NCBI GenBank assembly: GCA_013138865.1 | Contig: WTBY01000035.1 | Span: 1-43,631 of the forward strand | DNA from: Helicobacteraceae bacterium | Lineage (GTDB): Bacteria > Campylobacterota > Campylobacteria > Campylobacterales > Sulfurimonadaceae | Reading direction: 5' to 3' | DNA: 43,631 nucleotides | Shown: piece by piece, positions 31,657 to 40,504 of the stretch | How the letters are laid out: every line of letters starts with the position of its first letter | Position numbering within the stretch: position 1 is the stretch's first letter | Program-made: the position numbers and the translations under genes | Notes under the pieces: generated by a model | Seen by the model: only the letters and a program-made list of their open reading frames with translations | What the model was told of the DNA's origin: nothing | The model's database searches: none

Positions 31657-32160
31657 TTAAATTACTTCTTCTAACTCATCATTCACTAATTCTACTATGT
31701 ACTTAGGAATAGTTCTTGAAGTATGTTCTCCTACATTGCCATTCTCAGTCATTGCTGTTGCATCATAGTAGTGTTCTACATCTCCACTGTCCTTTAAGAA
31801 TTTGATTACAGCTATAGGTAACTCTACTATCTCATTAGGTTGAAACTCAACTGAATATAGGTTAATAGATACAAAGATAGATGTGTTTGCATTAGCACTT
31901 CCTGTTGGATGTACTCTTACTTTTAGATACTTTCCAAGTGTCTGATGAGTTCTGATTCCATCTTTACCCACCTTTACTTTACCTGCACCTTTCTCATTCT
32001 TTGTTACATACTTGCCTGATTCTTCAACTAGTGATACTAATACTGGATTAGTTTCATCTCCTTTGAATTCAATTTCCAGTGATGTTAATAGTACATGTAG
32101 CTCGTCTTTAGTCATGTTGCTTAGTGATTTTCTTGTTAGTCCTGATTGTGTTACGCTCAT
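31657..32160 (-). CDS. Virion protein downstream of the capsid gene (167 aa)
   Basis: It begins with a helical SAP/HeH-like piece (SLSNMTKDELHVLLTSLEIE) and continues as a beta-rich domain. It lies next to the capsid gene, separated by two hairpins. It is possibly a head decoration or completion protein; the family is not certain. Confidence 0.62.
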   Translation of the reverse strand: MSVTQSGLTRKSLSNMTKDELHVLLTSLEIEFKGDETNPVLVSLVEESGKYVTKNEKGAGKVKVGKDGIRTHQTLGKYLKVRVHPTGSANANTSIFVSINLYSVEFQPNEIVELPIAVIKFLKDSGDVEHYYDATAMTENGNVGEHTSRTIPKYIVELVNDELEEVI

Positions 32161-32196
32161 TTATTTCCTTTTGTTTGTTTAGTTTGTTATTTTATT

Positions 32197-32241
32197 CCCT
32201 ATCGATTAAGGATAGGGATAACTCCCTAAACCTTAAAGGTT
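32197..32241 (-). other. Two hairpins after the major capsid gene
   Basis: CCCTAT/ATAGGG (32197-32202 and 32212-32217) and AACCTT-A-AAGGTT (32229-32241) lie in the 86-nt gap after the capsid stop. No T-tract follows, so they more likely protect or process the capsid mRNA, or cause partial termination. Confidence 0.55.
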
Positions 32242-32246
32242 AGACT

Positions 32247-33272
32247 CTATGAGTAATCGTAGTAGTCTTTAACTGCTGAATCTTCAATCGAAGCTGTACA
32301 TTCTGTACGGATTAACCATGCTTCATTTAGGATAGCACAACCTGTAATTGCCTTCCATCCAATAGTACCAAACTGGTCTAATGGGTCTGATGTACCACCA
32401 GAACCTAATGGCTTAACTTTAGTCATAATACCATTCTTTCCACGAAGTGTTACTGTTGCATAAGCATCCATTCCCATAAAGTATGAGATGTATACGTTAG
32501 TATCAGTACCAGTTCCTTGGTCTGGGATTGGGTCATTGTTGAATGATTCCATACAACGGAAGTCTCCAATAACACCAACCTCGTCTTCTACTGCTTTAGA
32601 GTAATCTGAATACTCTTCAACATTCTTCCATCCAGCTAGACCACGAAGGTCTTCTGTTACCTCTGGAGAAATGATTCCACAGTAAGCTGAACGTACTGGT
32701 TGTGTTCCGATTGAAGTAGTACCAGAAATTACTTTCTTGAACTTCTTAGCTCTTTGATTCTTTAATTTAACTGCCATGATTTTAAAGTCATTAGCTGTGT
32801 GCTTCTTAGCACCATCTGCAACTGTTAAACGTGATGTTGCACCATCTGCATAAACTACGTTTGTTCCACCACGCAATACATCTCTACGAATTGTATCAAC
32901 TGTAAGCGATGCTTGGTCTCCTAGAATATCTAAGAATGAAGATTGGATATTATCGAAGTCATATAAGTCTAACTCGTCTGAGTATGTAATATAATCTCCA
33001 TAGTGTCCTACTGAGTAAGTAATCTCTTCACGAACAATCTTATTTGGTACTTTGATGTTTGAACCATTGTATTCTGCTAATGGTGTTGTTGCTGGCAAGA
33101 TATTTTTATATCTGTAAGCGAATGCTGTTTTAGCATTTGAGTTAGCTGGGATTGTTTTTGCTTGACCAAACTTGTCGAAGATTTGATTTGCTGTAACTCT
33201 CTCTAGTAACTTTCTGTCGTAAACTGCTGTAACTTTTGCTGATAAAAATCCTGTTGTGTCCATAACTGCCAT
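32247..33272 (-). CDS. Major capsid protein, N4-gp56 family
   Basis: This 341-aa HK97-fold capsid protein is of the N4-gp56 family. The N-terminal YDRKLLERVTANQIFDKFGQ, the YSVGHYGDYITYSDELD strand and DTIRRDVLRGGTNVVYAD are typical. GIISPEVTEDLRG and a C-terminal strand region complete the fold. It has AAAGGAAA before the ATG and codon use suited to high expression. The gene order portal, scaffold-like, capsid, internal proteins, giant polymerase is that of N4. Confidence 0.93.
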   Translation of the reverse strand: MAVMDTTGFLSAKVTAVYDRKLLERVTANQIFDKFGQAKTIPANSNAKTAFAYRYKNILPATTPLAEYNGSNIKVPNKIVREEITYSVGHYGDYITYSDELDLYDFDNIQSSFLDILGDQASLTVDTIRRDVLRGGTNVVYADGATSRLTVADGAKKHTANDFKIMAVKLKNQRAKKFKKVISGTTSIGTQPVRSAYCGIISPEVTEDLRGLAGWKNVEEYSDYSKAVEDEVGVIGDFRCMESFNNDPIPDQGTGTDTNVYISYFMGMDAYATVTLRGKNGIMTKVKPLGSGGTSDPLDQFGTIGWKAITGCAILNEAWLIRTECTASIEDSAVKDYYDYS

Positions 33273-33293
33273 AAAATATTTCCTTTGTTTTAA

Positions 33294-33371
33294 TTAGAGC
33301 GTCATCTGCTGTTTTGAATTTGTTTGCAGATTAGCTAGATTAGGTTTAACCCAACTGCTATCCTTTAACAT
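33294..33371 (-). CDS. Possible 25-aa peptide before the capsid gene
   Basis: MLKDSSWVKPNLANLQTNSK lies in the 136-nt gap upstream of the capsid gene with a purine-rich GTGGGAAG before its ATG. It may be a leader; evidence is limited to the reading frame. Confidence 0.3.
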   Translation of the reverse strand: MLKDSSWVKPNLANLQTNSKQQMTL

Positions 33372-33408
33372 CTTCCCACCCTTCCACCTCAACAGATTTG
33401 CTATTGCT

Positions 33409-34335
33409 TTATTTTAATTTGGATAAGTCCATCTTTGAAAACTCTTCATCTGTCATATTCCATACATCATCTCCAGAGTCGATTATCTTTTCTGCTTTAG
33501 GGTTTCCACCACCAGCTTTAGCTCTCTTTCTCATTTGAGTTTCCTTAGCTGACATCTCTCTTTTTGCTTCTGGTTTACTTTTAGCATTCATTATTGATTG
33601 TCCTATTTTAGAATAGTGCTCCATAAATGAACCACCACTTTTCATTTGAGCAGTAATAGCTTTAGGAATGATTTCCTGTGCTAGTCCTTCTTTAATGTGT
33701 CTACTAAAGTTCTGCAATGCTTCTGCATTAGAAGTAACAGCACCGATAAAGTCTTGTGGTAAAGATTTAGCAACATTCTGGAATTCCTGCAAATGGACTG
33801 GGTCTGCTGATATTGAATCAGCTACCTTGTCTACTTCAGTAGCCTGAGTGTACTCTTGTTTCTGTTTGTAATTATCTGCATCTGAATCTTCTAGTTCCAG
33901 TAAGTCAATGTCTCCATTCCTTGCTAGTTTAGCTAGTGCTTCCTTAGAACCATTCTTAGCTTCTACTACTAGTTTCAAATCTTCTGCTGATAAGTTACCT
34001 TGGTCTATGATAGATTTCTCTTCTACATGTGATTCTGGTTCTTTGTTGAAAGTACTAGCTCCTGCTTGAAGGTAAGCCATCATATCTTCTTTAGATTCAA
34101 TAGTAACTTTGTGTCCTGAGACTTCAATTTCTATTGGCTCAAATGAATCAACTTCTTCTTCTTCTGGTTCTTCTTTAGGTTCTTCCTCTTCTTCTTCTAA
34201 ATCGGAATCATCCTCCTCTGGTTCCACTTCAATCTCTTCTTCATCTTCAATTACTTCCTCTTCTTTGGGTTCATCTAAATCTGTCATAGCATCTGCTATT
34301 AAGTCCTCCATTTCCTGTTCTAAATCTTCTGCCAT
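33409..34335 (-). CDS. Acidic scaffold-like protein (308 aa)
   Basis: The first 75 residues are almost entirely Glu and Asp (for example EEVIEDEEEIEVEPEEDD). The remainder is helical, with a basic patch near the C-terminus (KPEAKREMSAKETQMRKRAK), the usual charge pattern of capsid scaffolds. It lies between portal and capsid, where scaffolds are encoded. No protease motif is visible. Confidence 0.8.
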   Translation of the reverse strand: MAEDLEQEMEDLIADAMTDLDEPKEEEVIEDEEEIEVEPEEDDSDLEEEEEEPKEEPEEEEVDSFEPIEIEVSGHKVTIESKEDMMAYLQAGASTFNKEPESHVEEKSIIDQGNLSAEDLKLVVEAKNGSKEALAKLARNGDIDLLELEDSDADNYKQKQEYTQATEVDKVADSISADPVHLQEFQNVAKSLPQDFIGAVTSNAEALQNFSRHIKEGLAQEIIPKAITAQMKSGGSFMEHYSKIGQSIMNAKSKPEAKREMSAKETQMRKRAKAGGGNPKAEKIIDSGDDVWNMTDEEFSKMDLSKLK

Positions 34336-34337
34336 AT

Positions 34338-36350
34338 TTATCCTTTATTGATTTCTTTTTTCTCTATACTTTGTAAAGTCTCTACTGGTTTTAATGCAGT
34401 ATCAACTTTAGTTCCTTGTGTTTTAGCATACTTTTCTGCTGTCTGAGAACCTTTATAACCCATGTTTGCTTGTGCATCCATTTGATTAGTCATGTCCTTA
34501 ACTGCATTTGAGTTAGCTCTCGATTGTATCTCTACTATCTCAGCTTGTATCTTTTGAACTGATAATTGCTTTTCTTGTAATTCAAGTTGCATCATCATTT
34601 GTTGCTCTTGTGATGGAGGTGGTTTCTCGTAACTACGAATACCTTCTGCCTTCTCATACATGTCAAATAGCTCAAACATTTCAGCTACTAATGCATTGAT
34701 AGTATCAGGTGGACTCTCGTCTCCTAGTACTTTAGCTTGTTGCATAAGTAGATTTAGTTGTTGGATTCTTTGTCCTCTTACAACCTCGGTTCCTACCTTT
34801 ACATTTATTTGCTGATGTTTTGACTCTTGGAAAGCTAGAATATCACGCTGTTCTTGTGCCGTAAACATACCTTCTATCTGCTCATTGCTCAGGAATATTT
34901 CTGCCATTAGTAACCATTCTTTCATTATCTTTCTAATTAGATTACCAACACCTCTAACTGTTGATGCCATTCTCTGTTGACTCATAGTTAGTTGTGCATC
35001 TGAATCGTCTTTAGCTAATGCTGAATTGTTTAATGCTGGACTTCCACTTGATACTCCTGAGAGTTCCTGTGAATCAGCATCTACCATTTGCAATGTTTGA
35101 AACACTGAATTAGGCAAGTTGTTGTATGAACCATCTTGTATTCCATCTGGTTTGTTAACCAAGATTATTTTCTCTCCATTCCTCATCTTCTTAAGATTAG
35201 GATAGTCAATAGAACCTCTTGTTATGAACTTCTGTCCATTGTTGGAATTAGACATATTGTCTAAGATTCCTCTCATGAGACTAGACTTAATTATCTGATT
35301 GTCTCCTATAAAGTATGCTAATGCATTACCCCATAGTGAGAATGGTCTAGCTGAATACACTTCCCTAAAGAAAGGTATTGCTTTACTAGGCATAGGATTC
35401 TCTTCAATTCTTAGATTTATGTTATCCTTGTCTGCCCATGTAGCTACAATAGGTTCAGCTATTCCATCTCCATTTAGGTCATAGTAACCCCAATATTCAA
35501 TGATGACTATTTTCTTTCTAGCTTCATCTAATGGTTGATAAGTTGTGTCTGCACCATATTCTCTATTATCTGAGTTTCTTACATTTCCTAAATCAGTATC
35601 TTCATTAGCATCTGCATCTTTAATTGAGGATAGTTTATCTATCTGCTTCTCATCGTAGATACCAGTTTCTCTTAGTTCAGATATAGTCATGTGTTTTCTA
35701 TGTATAATGAATCTACAGTCTTCCATGGTCCTTGCTGCTGGGTCTGGGAATACATGTTCATTTCTCAACACCTCTGCTGTTGGTTCATTGTGAGTCATTT
35801 CAAAGTTATCGAAATCTACTTTAAATGTTCCATCTTCATTCTGGTTTATATTAGCAGGGTTGTCCCCTCTAGCTAAGATATCTTCCATTGAGATGCTGTC
35901 TATTGATTCACTATTGTTTTCTTCTCTGAAGTCCCAACCAGTTCTAACCCACACAGTCCCTTCTCTCAGCATTACGTCCGATAGTTGTTCCATGAACTCT
36001 TGTCTATCAAAGTTTCCAGTGAAGTGAGCATTCAAATACTTCTGCATTATCCTAGCTCTTGTTTCACTTTTGCCTGATGTCAATCTTATTGGATGTGATG
36101 TTGATGTAAAAGGTTCTGTAATATTAGGTTTCTGAAATTCAATTTGCTTTGCAACTTCTTTCATTACCATTTTAGATTTCTTCGAGTTGGTTTGATTAGT
36201 AGACTTTCCATAGTATAAATCATTCCATGCTATTATCTGCTTATCTATGGTTGTCTTAGCATCTCTAGCTTTCTTGTAATCATGTCTTAGATTCTTATAC
36301 GCTTCTTCTTCTTTTGATAGTTCTGATGTGTTATCTTCTACTTCTGCCAT
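34338..36350 (-). CDS. Portal protein (N4 gp59-like, 670 aa)
   Basis: It forms the DNA entry channel at one capsid vertex and receives TerL. Supporting segments are KKSKMVMKEVAKQIEFQKPN with TSTSHPIRL near residues 60-90, ML REGTVWVRTGWDF near 125, YWGYYDLNGDG, and a long C-terminal helical barrel (EQQMMMQLELQEKQLSVQKI). It is long for a podoviral portal and nearer to N4 (about 760 aa). It is followed by scaffold-like and capsid genes. Confidence 0.86.
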   Translation of the reverse strand: MAEVEDNTSELSKEEEAYKNLRHDYKKARDAKTTIDKQIIAWNDLYYGKSTNQTNSKKSKMVMKEVAKQIEFQKPNITEPFTSTSHPIRLTSGKSETRARIMQKYLNAHFTGNFDRQEFMEQLSDVMLREGTVWVRTGWDFREENNSESIDSISMEDILARGDNPANINQNEDGTFKVDFDNFEMTHNEPTAEVLRNEHVFPDPAARTMEDCRFIIHRKHMTISELRETGIYDEKQIDKLSSIKDADANEDTDLGNVRNSDNREYGADTTYQPLDEARKKIVIIEYWGYYDLNGDGIAEPIVATWADKDNINLRIEENPMPSKAIPFFREVYSARPFSLWGNALAYFIGDNQIIKSSLMRGILDNMSNSNNGQKFITRGSIDYPNLKKMRNGEKIILVNKPDGIQDGSYNNLPNSVFQTLQMVDADSQELSGVSSGSPALNNSALAKDDSDAQLTMSQQRMASTVRGVGNLIRKIMKEWLLMAEIFLSNEQIEGMFTAQEQRDILAFQESKHQQINVKVGTEVVRGQRIQQLNLLMQQAKVLGDESPPDTINALVAEMFELFDMYEKAEGIRSYEKPPPSQEQQMMMQLELQEKQLSVQKIQAEIVEIQSRANSNAVKDMTNQMDAQANMGYKGSQTAEKYAKTQGTKVDTALKPVETLQSIEKKEINKG

Positions 36351-36360
36351 ATATTATCTC

Positions 36361-36927
36361 CTAAACTGGTGGTGTTGTATCGTCTAGCACACATACTGTT
36401 TCTCCATTCACTGCAGATGTTCTAGCTAGCACTTGTGTCATTAAACACTTTAAATTGTCTAATGCAGTCTGAGCTGTATCACTTCCAGAGTTTACTGCAA
36501 ATGATGCTACTGAAGCTTGTTCGGTTACCATCTTCATAATCATCTGGTCATCATAACCTTGTGTATCTCGTTCCACTTTAATTGTATCTGCTTCTACTTT
36601 CAAGACTTCTTTTGCTGTCTTCAATGTAGCTTGTGCCTGTGTTAGTTTAGTTTCATTAACTAAAGCTATATCTGCATCAATCTTATCTTGATTCTTTTCT
36701 TCTTTAATGATTTCTATAGTGGCACTTGTTGCTGATTGTAGAACAGCGGACAAAGCTTGTATTCTAGCTTGAATAATAAACTCTGCCTTTTGTTCAGGGG
36801 TAAGAGTGAATTCATCAAATGCTGTAGTTACACTAGCTATTGTTTTTTCATACACTGAATCTGTTGCTATCATCTTAGCTTCAAACTCTCCAAAGTATGT
36901 TGTAAACTTTGTATTTAATGTTGCCAT
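36361..36927 (-). CDS. Hypothetical helical virion protein (188 aa)
   Basis: Almost wholly helical, with a central charged coiled coil (LTQAQATLKTAKEVLKVEAD). It is encoded just upstream of portal in the late operon. It is perhaps an adaptor or minor internal component; not recognised. Confidence 0.62.
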   Translation of the reverse strand: MATLNTKFTTYFGEFEAKMIATDSVYEKTIASVTTAFDEFTLTPEQKAEFIIQARIQALSAVLQSATSATIEIIKEEKNQDKIDADIALVNETKLTQAQATLKTAKEVLKVEADTIKVERDTQGYDDQMIMKMVTEQASVASFAVNSGSDTAQTALDNLKCLMTQVLARTSAVNGETVCVLDDTTPPV

Positions 36928-36941
36928 GTTTCTCCTTTATT

Positions 36942-38795
36942 TTAATTTAGTATTTTTGAATATGGGTCTTTTGTTTCAAATGAATAGAATGACTCATGCT
37001 TCATCGCTTCTCTATATTCCATTCTTGCAAATGGATTATAGTTCAGTTCCCTGAGATAGTCATTGTCTTCACTCATTGAATTAGTGTCTTCATCTTCTGA
37101 TTCTTCTTCTTCTTGACTTGCTTGACTCTCTGCATTGACACTCATATTTTTAGCTTCAACTACCATTACTGCTGAATATGTAACCATTGCTACTCTCACA
37201 GCTACTACTACTGCTGAACCTACAGAACTAGTTATTGTTCCACTCAGTGTTGCAAAGTTAGTGTATGCTGTTGATAAAGCAGAACCAAATGAAGCTCCAG
37301 CTTGGTAAGCTGAATATCCACCTCCAGTAAAGAATGTTATAACTATCGTTATAAATAACCTATCTGTAGTTGCATATATCTTCTTCAAGTCCTCATGTGA
37401 AAATCCTAGTCCTCTAAGTATCCAATAGAGTCCATCAATCTTTTGCCATAGTATTGTAATTGGTGCAATAGCATCTGCTATCCCTTCAATTATTATTCCT
37501 ATAAAAGACATGATTGAACCTAGCAAATCTCCTACTATTCCACCTAGCCCACAACATCCTCCTGTGTCTGTATACACATTAATGAATGCTAATCCTGTAA
37601 TCCAAGTGCTGTATTCATATATTCCAATGTCTTTAAACTTGTCTGAATCTAAGTACAGTAGTCCTCCATAGTAAAAGAATAATCCATCACTAAGTTGTTC
37701 TATATTTTCCATGGTATAGAATTCATCTCTCATATTCCATAGGTGTGTAGCGAAGTATGGATGATAATAGAATTCATATAAACTACTTGGCTCTTCTGAT
37801 TTTGGATAGTCTCTATCATCATCGTTAGTTCCGATAGTGTAAGCATACCAGCTAGTATCACTTACATCATCAATGAATGATTGTAGTATAACAGCAGTAT
37901 AAGATTGAGTTCCTTCAACGAAATAACTTTCATCTACTGCATCTAATGTTTCTCCTTTCTTGACTAACGTTCCACCAGCCATGAAGCTAGTTCCATTTAC
38001 TAATATCATTGATACTATAGCTTGTAGCACTAAAGAGTCGTAACTAGATGTTATATCAGTTCCTCCTGCATTCTTAAAGACTACAGAAGTTAGATATGTT
38101 CCTTCCATTTCAAATTCAGGATATCGATATATATCAAATTCTTTTGGTATTCCCAATGTTGTTCTTTGCTGAAATGGTTCTCCTATTGCACCTGATAATA
38201 AACTATCTGTATCTAATGCTGATATCCCATTGTATCCAAAAGGAACTGGAACTCTATCATCATAATCTGCTGGTATAAATTCATCTCCAACTGGAGGAAC
38301 CCATACTGGAGGGTCATCAGTAGTCCAATAGCCTGCTACATAGTCAGGATTTTCTACTTCTTTAAATTGCCAATATGAAACCATAGTTGAGTCTATCTCA
38401 ATGGTTGCCACATCTATTATCTTTTCTTCTAAGGTTTCTAATGCACGTTGAAAGTCTGCTTTGTTAAATCCAGACCTAGGTTTCCATCTTAAGTCAACTG
38501 TATCTGCACCAACTTCACAAATGTCTTGGAGGACTTCATCGTCTGCTCCAATCATTTCTTTTAGTAGTTGAGATTCAGGAGAGTTATAGTCACAGGTCAA
38601 TCCCTTTATATTTATGTATGGATGAAAAGCATTTCTCCCATCTACTACTGAGATAGGAGCTAATACTTCAAGTTGCCTATTTACTGAAGCTCTATGACTA
38701 GAAAACCCTAATGACTGAGCAATAAGTAATTGTCTTAGACTCTCTGTTATGTTTGGACTTGTTTGAAATCCACTTGGTATCTCAACAGTAGTCAT
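36942..38795 (-). CDS. Large virion protein with hydrophobic segments (617 aa)
   Basis: The first two thirds are mixed and rich in aromatic and acidic residues. A Cys/Gly-rich hydrophobic stretch (GGCCGLGGIVGDLLGSIM, then IGIIIEGIADAI) and a later Ala/Gly-rich one (SSVGSAVVVAVRVAMVTYSA) could insert in membranes. A charged acidic part follows. It may be a tail-associated protein acting in DNA passage. I recognise no named family. Confidence 0.62.
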   Translation of the reverse strand: MTTVEIPSGFQTSPNITESLRQLLIAQSLGFSSHRASVNRQLEVLAPISVVDGRNAFHPYINIKGLTCDYNSPESQLLKEMIGADDEVLQDICEVGADTVDLRWKPRSGFNKADFQRALETLEEKIIDVATIEIDSTMVSYWQFKEVENPDYVAGYWTTDDPPVWVPPVGDEFIPADYDDRVPVPFGYNGISALDTDSLLSGAIGEPFQQRTTLGIPKEFDIYRYPEFEMEGTYLTSVVFKNAGGTDITSSYDSLVLQAIVSMILVNGTSFMAGGTLVKKGETLDAVDESYFVEGTQSYTAVILQSFIDDVSDTSWYAYTIGTNDDDRDYPKSEEPSSLYEFYYHPYFATHLWNMRDEFYTMENIEQLSDGLFFYYGGLLYLDSDKFKDIGIYEYSTWITGLAFINVYTDTGGCCGLGGIVGDLLGSIMSFIGIIIEGIADAIAPITILWQKIDGLYWILRGLGFSHEDLKKIYATTDRLFITIVITFFTGGGYSAYQAGASFGSALSTAYTNFATLSGTITSSVGSAVVVAVRVAMVTYSAVMVVEAKNMSVNAESQASQEEEESEDEDTNSMSEDNDYLRELNYNPFARMEYREAMKHESFYSFETKDPYSKILN

Positions 38796-38798
38796 ATC

Positions 38799-39971
38799 TT
38801 AAATCTCTATTCCATACTCTATTGTAGCTCCACCAAATGTATTGTTCTTTGCTTGCATTGTGACTAAGATATGGTCTCCGTGAGTTAGGAATAAGTCTCC
38901 CACATCTGAATCTGGATTCTCTATTGATACACTTGTTAATGCTTCAATTCTTCTAGTTAGACTTCTAGTTATGTTAGTTGTTAAGTTATCAAGTACTATG
39001 TCTCCATCGAATGCTACCTCTACTGAACCAATGCTATCGTTATCTGCATAGGTTGTTCCTGTAAATTTAGATGCATCTCTTGAGAAGTAGATTCTTATTA
39101 TGGTATCCACATCTGCATATCCAGTGATTCTTCTAAGTACGGAGTCTCTAGTGTTTATAACTTGAACTCCATTATAATCAAATGTGTTCTTGAAGTGAAG
39201 TAATATAATTGGTATCTCTGCTGTTGATAATGCAATTTCTTCACTATCGGCAGTTCCTCTTTGTCTATTCTCTTCACTACCACCTTCACTGGTTACATCT
39301 GCACACCCACAATACATCACTGCATCTCCAGTTATCTGAAAGCCTATTGGCATAGCTGGGTTGAATGTTGATATAACATCTAGTGTTCCTAGCAATTTAA
39401 ACTTGTGAACTAGCTCTTGATTTACATAGAAGAACATGTTTCCTACTCCTCTCCATTGCATTTGAATATCAAATATATTTCCCTTTGATAAATCAATTGT
39501 GTCTGGTAAAGTTATTTCTTCTACTATCTCACTTACTACTCCATTAACCATCGTTCTCTTTACTGCATATAAGACATTACTTGCTGTTCTAAAGAAGACT
39601 CCTGATTGATGGTTAAACATTCCAAAGTCATGGATAGCTGTAGTTGCAACATCTGGTAGTATCATAGAAGAACTGTATAACAGTCCTCTGTTTGGTTGAT
39701 ACCTTGGATGCCTCTTTGATGTTAGTCTTGCTTCAACTCCAGCTAGTCCTTGACACTTCAACATTCCGTTAAAGCTCGTGAATTGTGCAAAGGGTTGCTC
39801 AACTAAGTCAGATGTTTCAATCCACATTCTCTCAGGAACTTCAAATGTAAACATTCCATGGAACATAGAGAAGTCTGTTATTGTTTTCTGTCTACCCCAT
39901 GCATCTAATACTAGGTCTGATGTTCCTAATACTTGTTGAAGATGTCCTTCTTTAGTTCTCTTCAATTCCAT
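38799..39971 (-). CDS. Tail/baseplate-like structural protein (390 aa)
   Basis: Beta-rich throughout. The segment IFDIQMQWRGVGNMFFYVN followed by LVHKFKLLGTLDVIS is a pattern seen in minor virion proteins of other marine phages. It is probably a tail or appendage part, between a large virion gene and the fibre set. No enzymatic motif. Confidence 0.65.
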   Translation of the reverse strand: MELKRTKEGHLQQVLGTSDLVLDAWGRQKTITDFSMFHGMFTFEVPERMWIETSDLVEQPFAQFTSFNGMLKCQGLAGVEARLTSKRHPRYQPNRGLLYSSSMILPDVATTAIHDFGMFNHQSGVFFRTASNVLYAVKRTMVNGVVSEIVEEITLPDTIDLSKGNIFDIQMQWRGVGNMFFYVNQELVHKFKLLGTLDVISTFNPAMPIGFQITGDAVMYCGCADVTSEGGSEENRQRGTADSEEIALSTAEIPIILLHFKNTFDYNGVQVINTRDSVLRRITGYADVDTIIRIYFSRDASKFTGTTYADNDSIGSVEVAFDGDIVLDNLTTNITRSLTRRIEALTSVSIENPDSDVGDLFLTHGDHILVTMQAKNNTFGGATIEYGIEI

Positions 39972-39972
39972 A

Positions 39973-40494
39973 CTAGACTACTGGTGCTACTGGAAGCAAT
40001 GCTTTGAATTCATCTTCTGTGATTATACCATTGAGTGCATCTAGTTGATTAGCTCTTGATATAGTCCACATTGATTCATTCCAGTTCCATAGCAGTAAAC
40101 ATTGATTAGCCAATGGGTATGCTACGCTGTTCTTATAACTAGCAACTGCATGTATGTCTGTAAACTTTACTCCATACTTTTCATTGAATGCTTTCACTTG
40201 TTCTTGAATCAATCCAGTTATGTATGATTCTCCTTCAAGTACTTTCTTAGCTATTAGAACTTCTACTTCTATCTCTACAACTGTATAAGCTATGACTACG
40301 GTCTCTCCTACAATACCATAAACACTTCCACTTATTCTATGTGTAGCCGTGTTGATAGTAGGTATATTATCCGTTACTGGATAGTACCCTTTATCAATAC
40401 AAGTTTGTTCTGGGCTATTAGCTCCTACTCCAAAGTCTTTACGACTCTGGTTATACTTAACGATTACGTTGTTTTCTACTTTACAATATCTCAT
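39973..40494 (-). CDS. Tail-fibre-associated protein (173 aa)
   Basis: With the ATG at 40494 (AAAGGAG 5 nt upstream), the product begins MRYCKVENNVIVKYNQSR, a start common in phage fibre-related proteins (DUF4376-like). The C-terminal part (LLLWNWNESMWTISRANQLD) has the W..W...W pattern of that group. The reading from 40524 lacks this ribosome binding site. It probably helps fibre assembly or is a short tip protein. Confidence 0.65.
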   Translation of the reverse strand: MRYCKVENNVIVKYNQSRKDFGVGANSPEQTCIDKGYYPVTDNIPTINTATHRISGSVYGIVGETVVIAYTVVEIEVEVLIAKKVLEGESYITGLIQEQVKAFNEKYGVKFTDIHAVASYKNSVAYPLANQCLLLWNWNESMWTISRANQLDALNGIITEDEFKALLPVAPVV

Positions 40495-40504
40495 TTGTTC
40501 TCCT

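Larger units (their letters stand above)
408..40132. repeat. Dispersed octamer GAACAGCG (11 exact copies, both orientations)
   Basis: Plus-strand copies start at 408, 4900, 8928, 19300 and 36741. Minus-strand copies (read as CGCTGTTC) lie at 5771, 16656, 22967, 23649, 34846 and 40125; GAAAACAGCG near 14732 is a one-base variant. At this base composition about 0.5 copy would be expected by chance. Copies occur inside genes and in gaps, in different reading frames (AVL, EQR, NSV/NSG). The function is unknown. Confidence 0.6.

Noticed and set aside
34109-34351. Ser-rich plus-strand frame opposite the scaffold-like gene
   Set aside because: It is the antisense of Glu/Asp codons in the acidic scaffold, a typical composition artefact.
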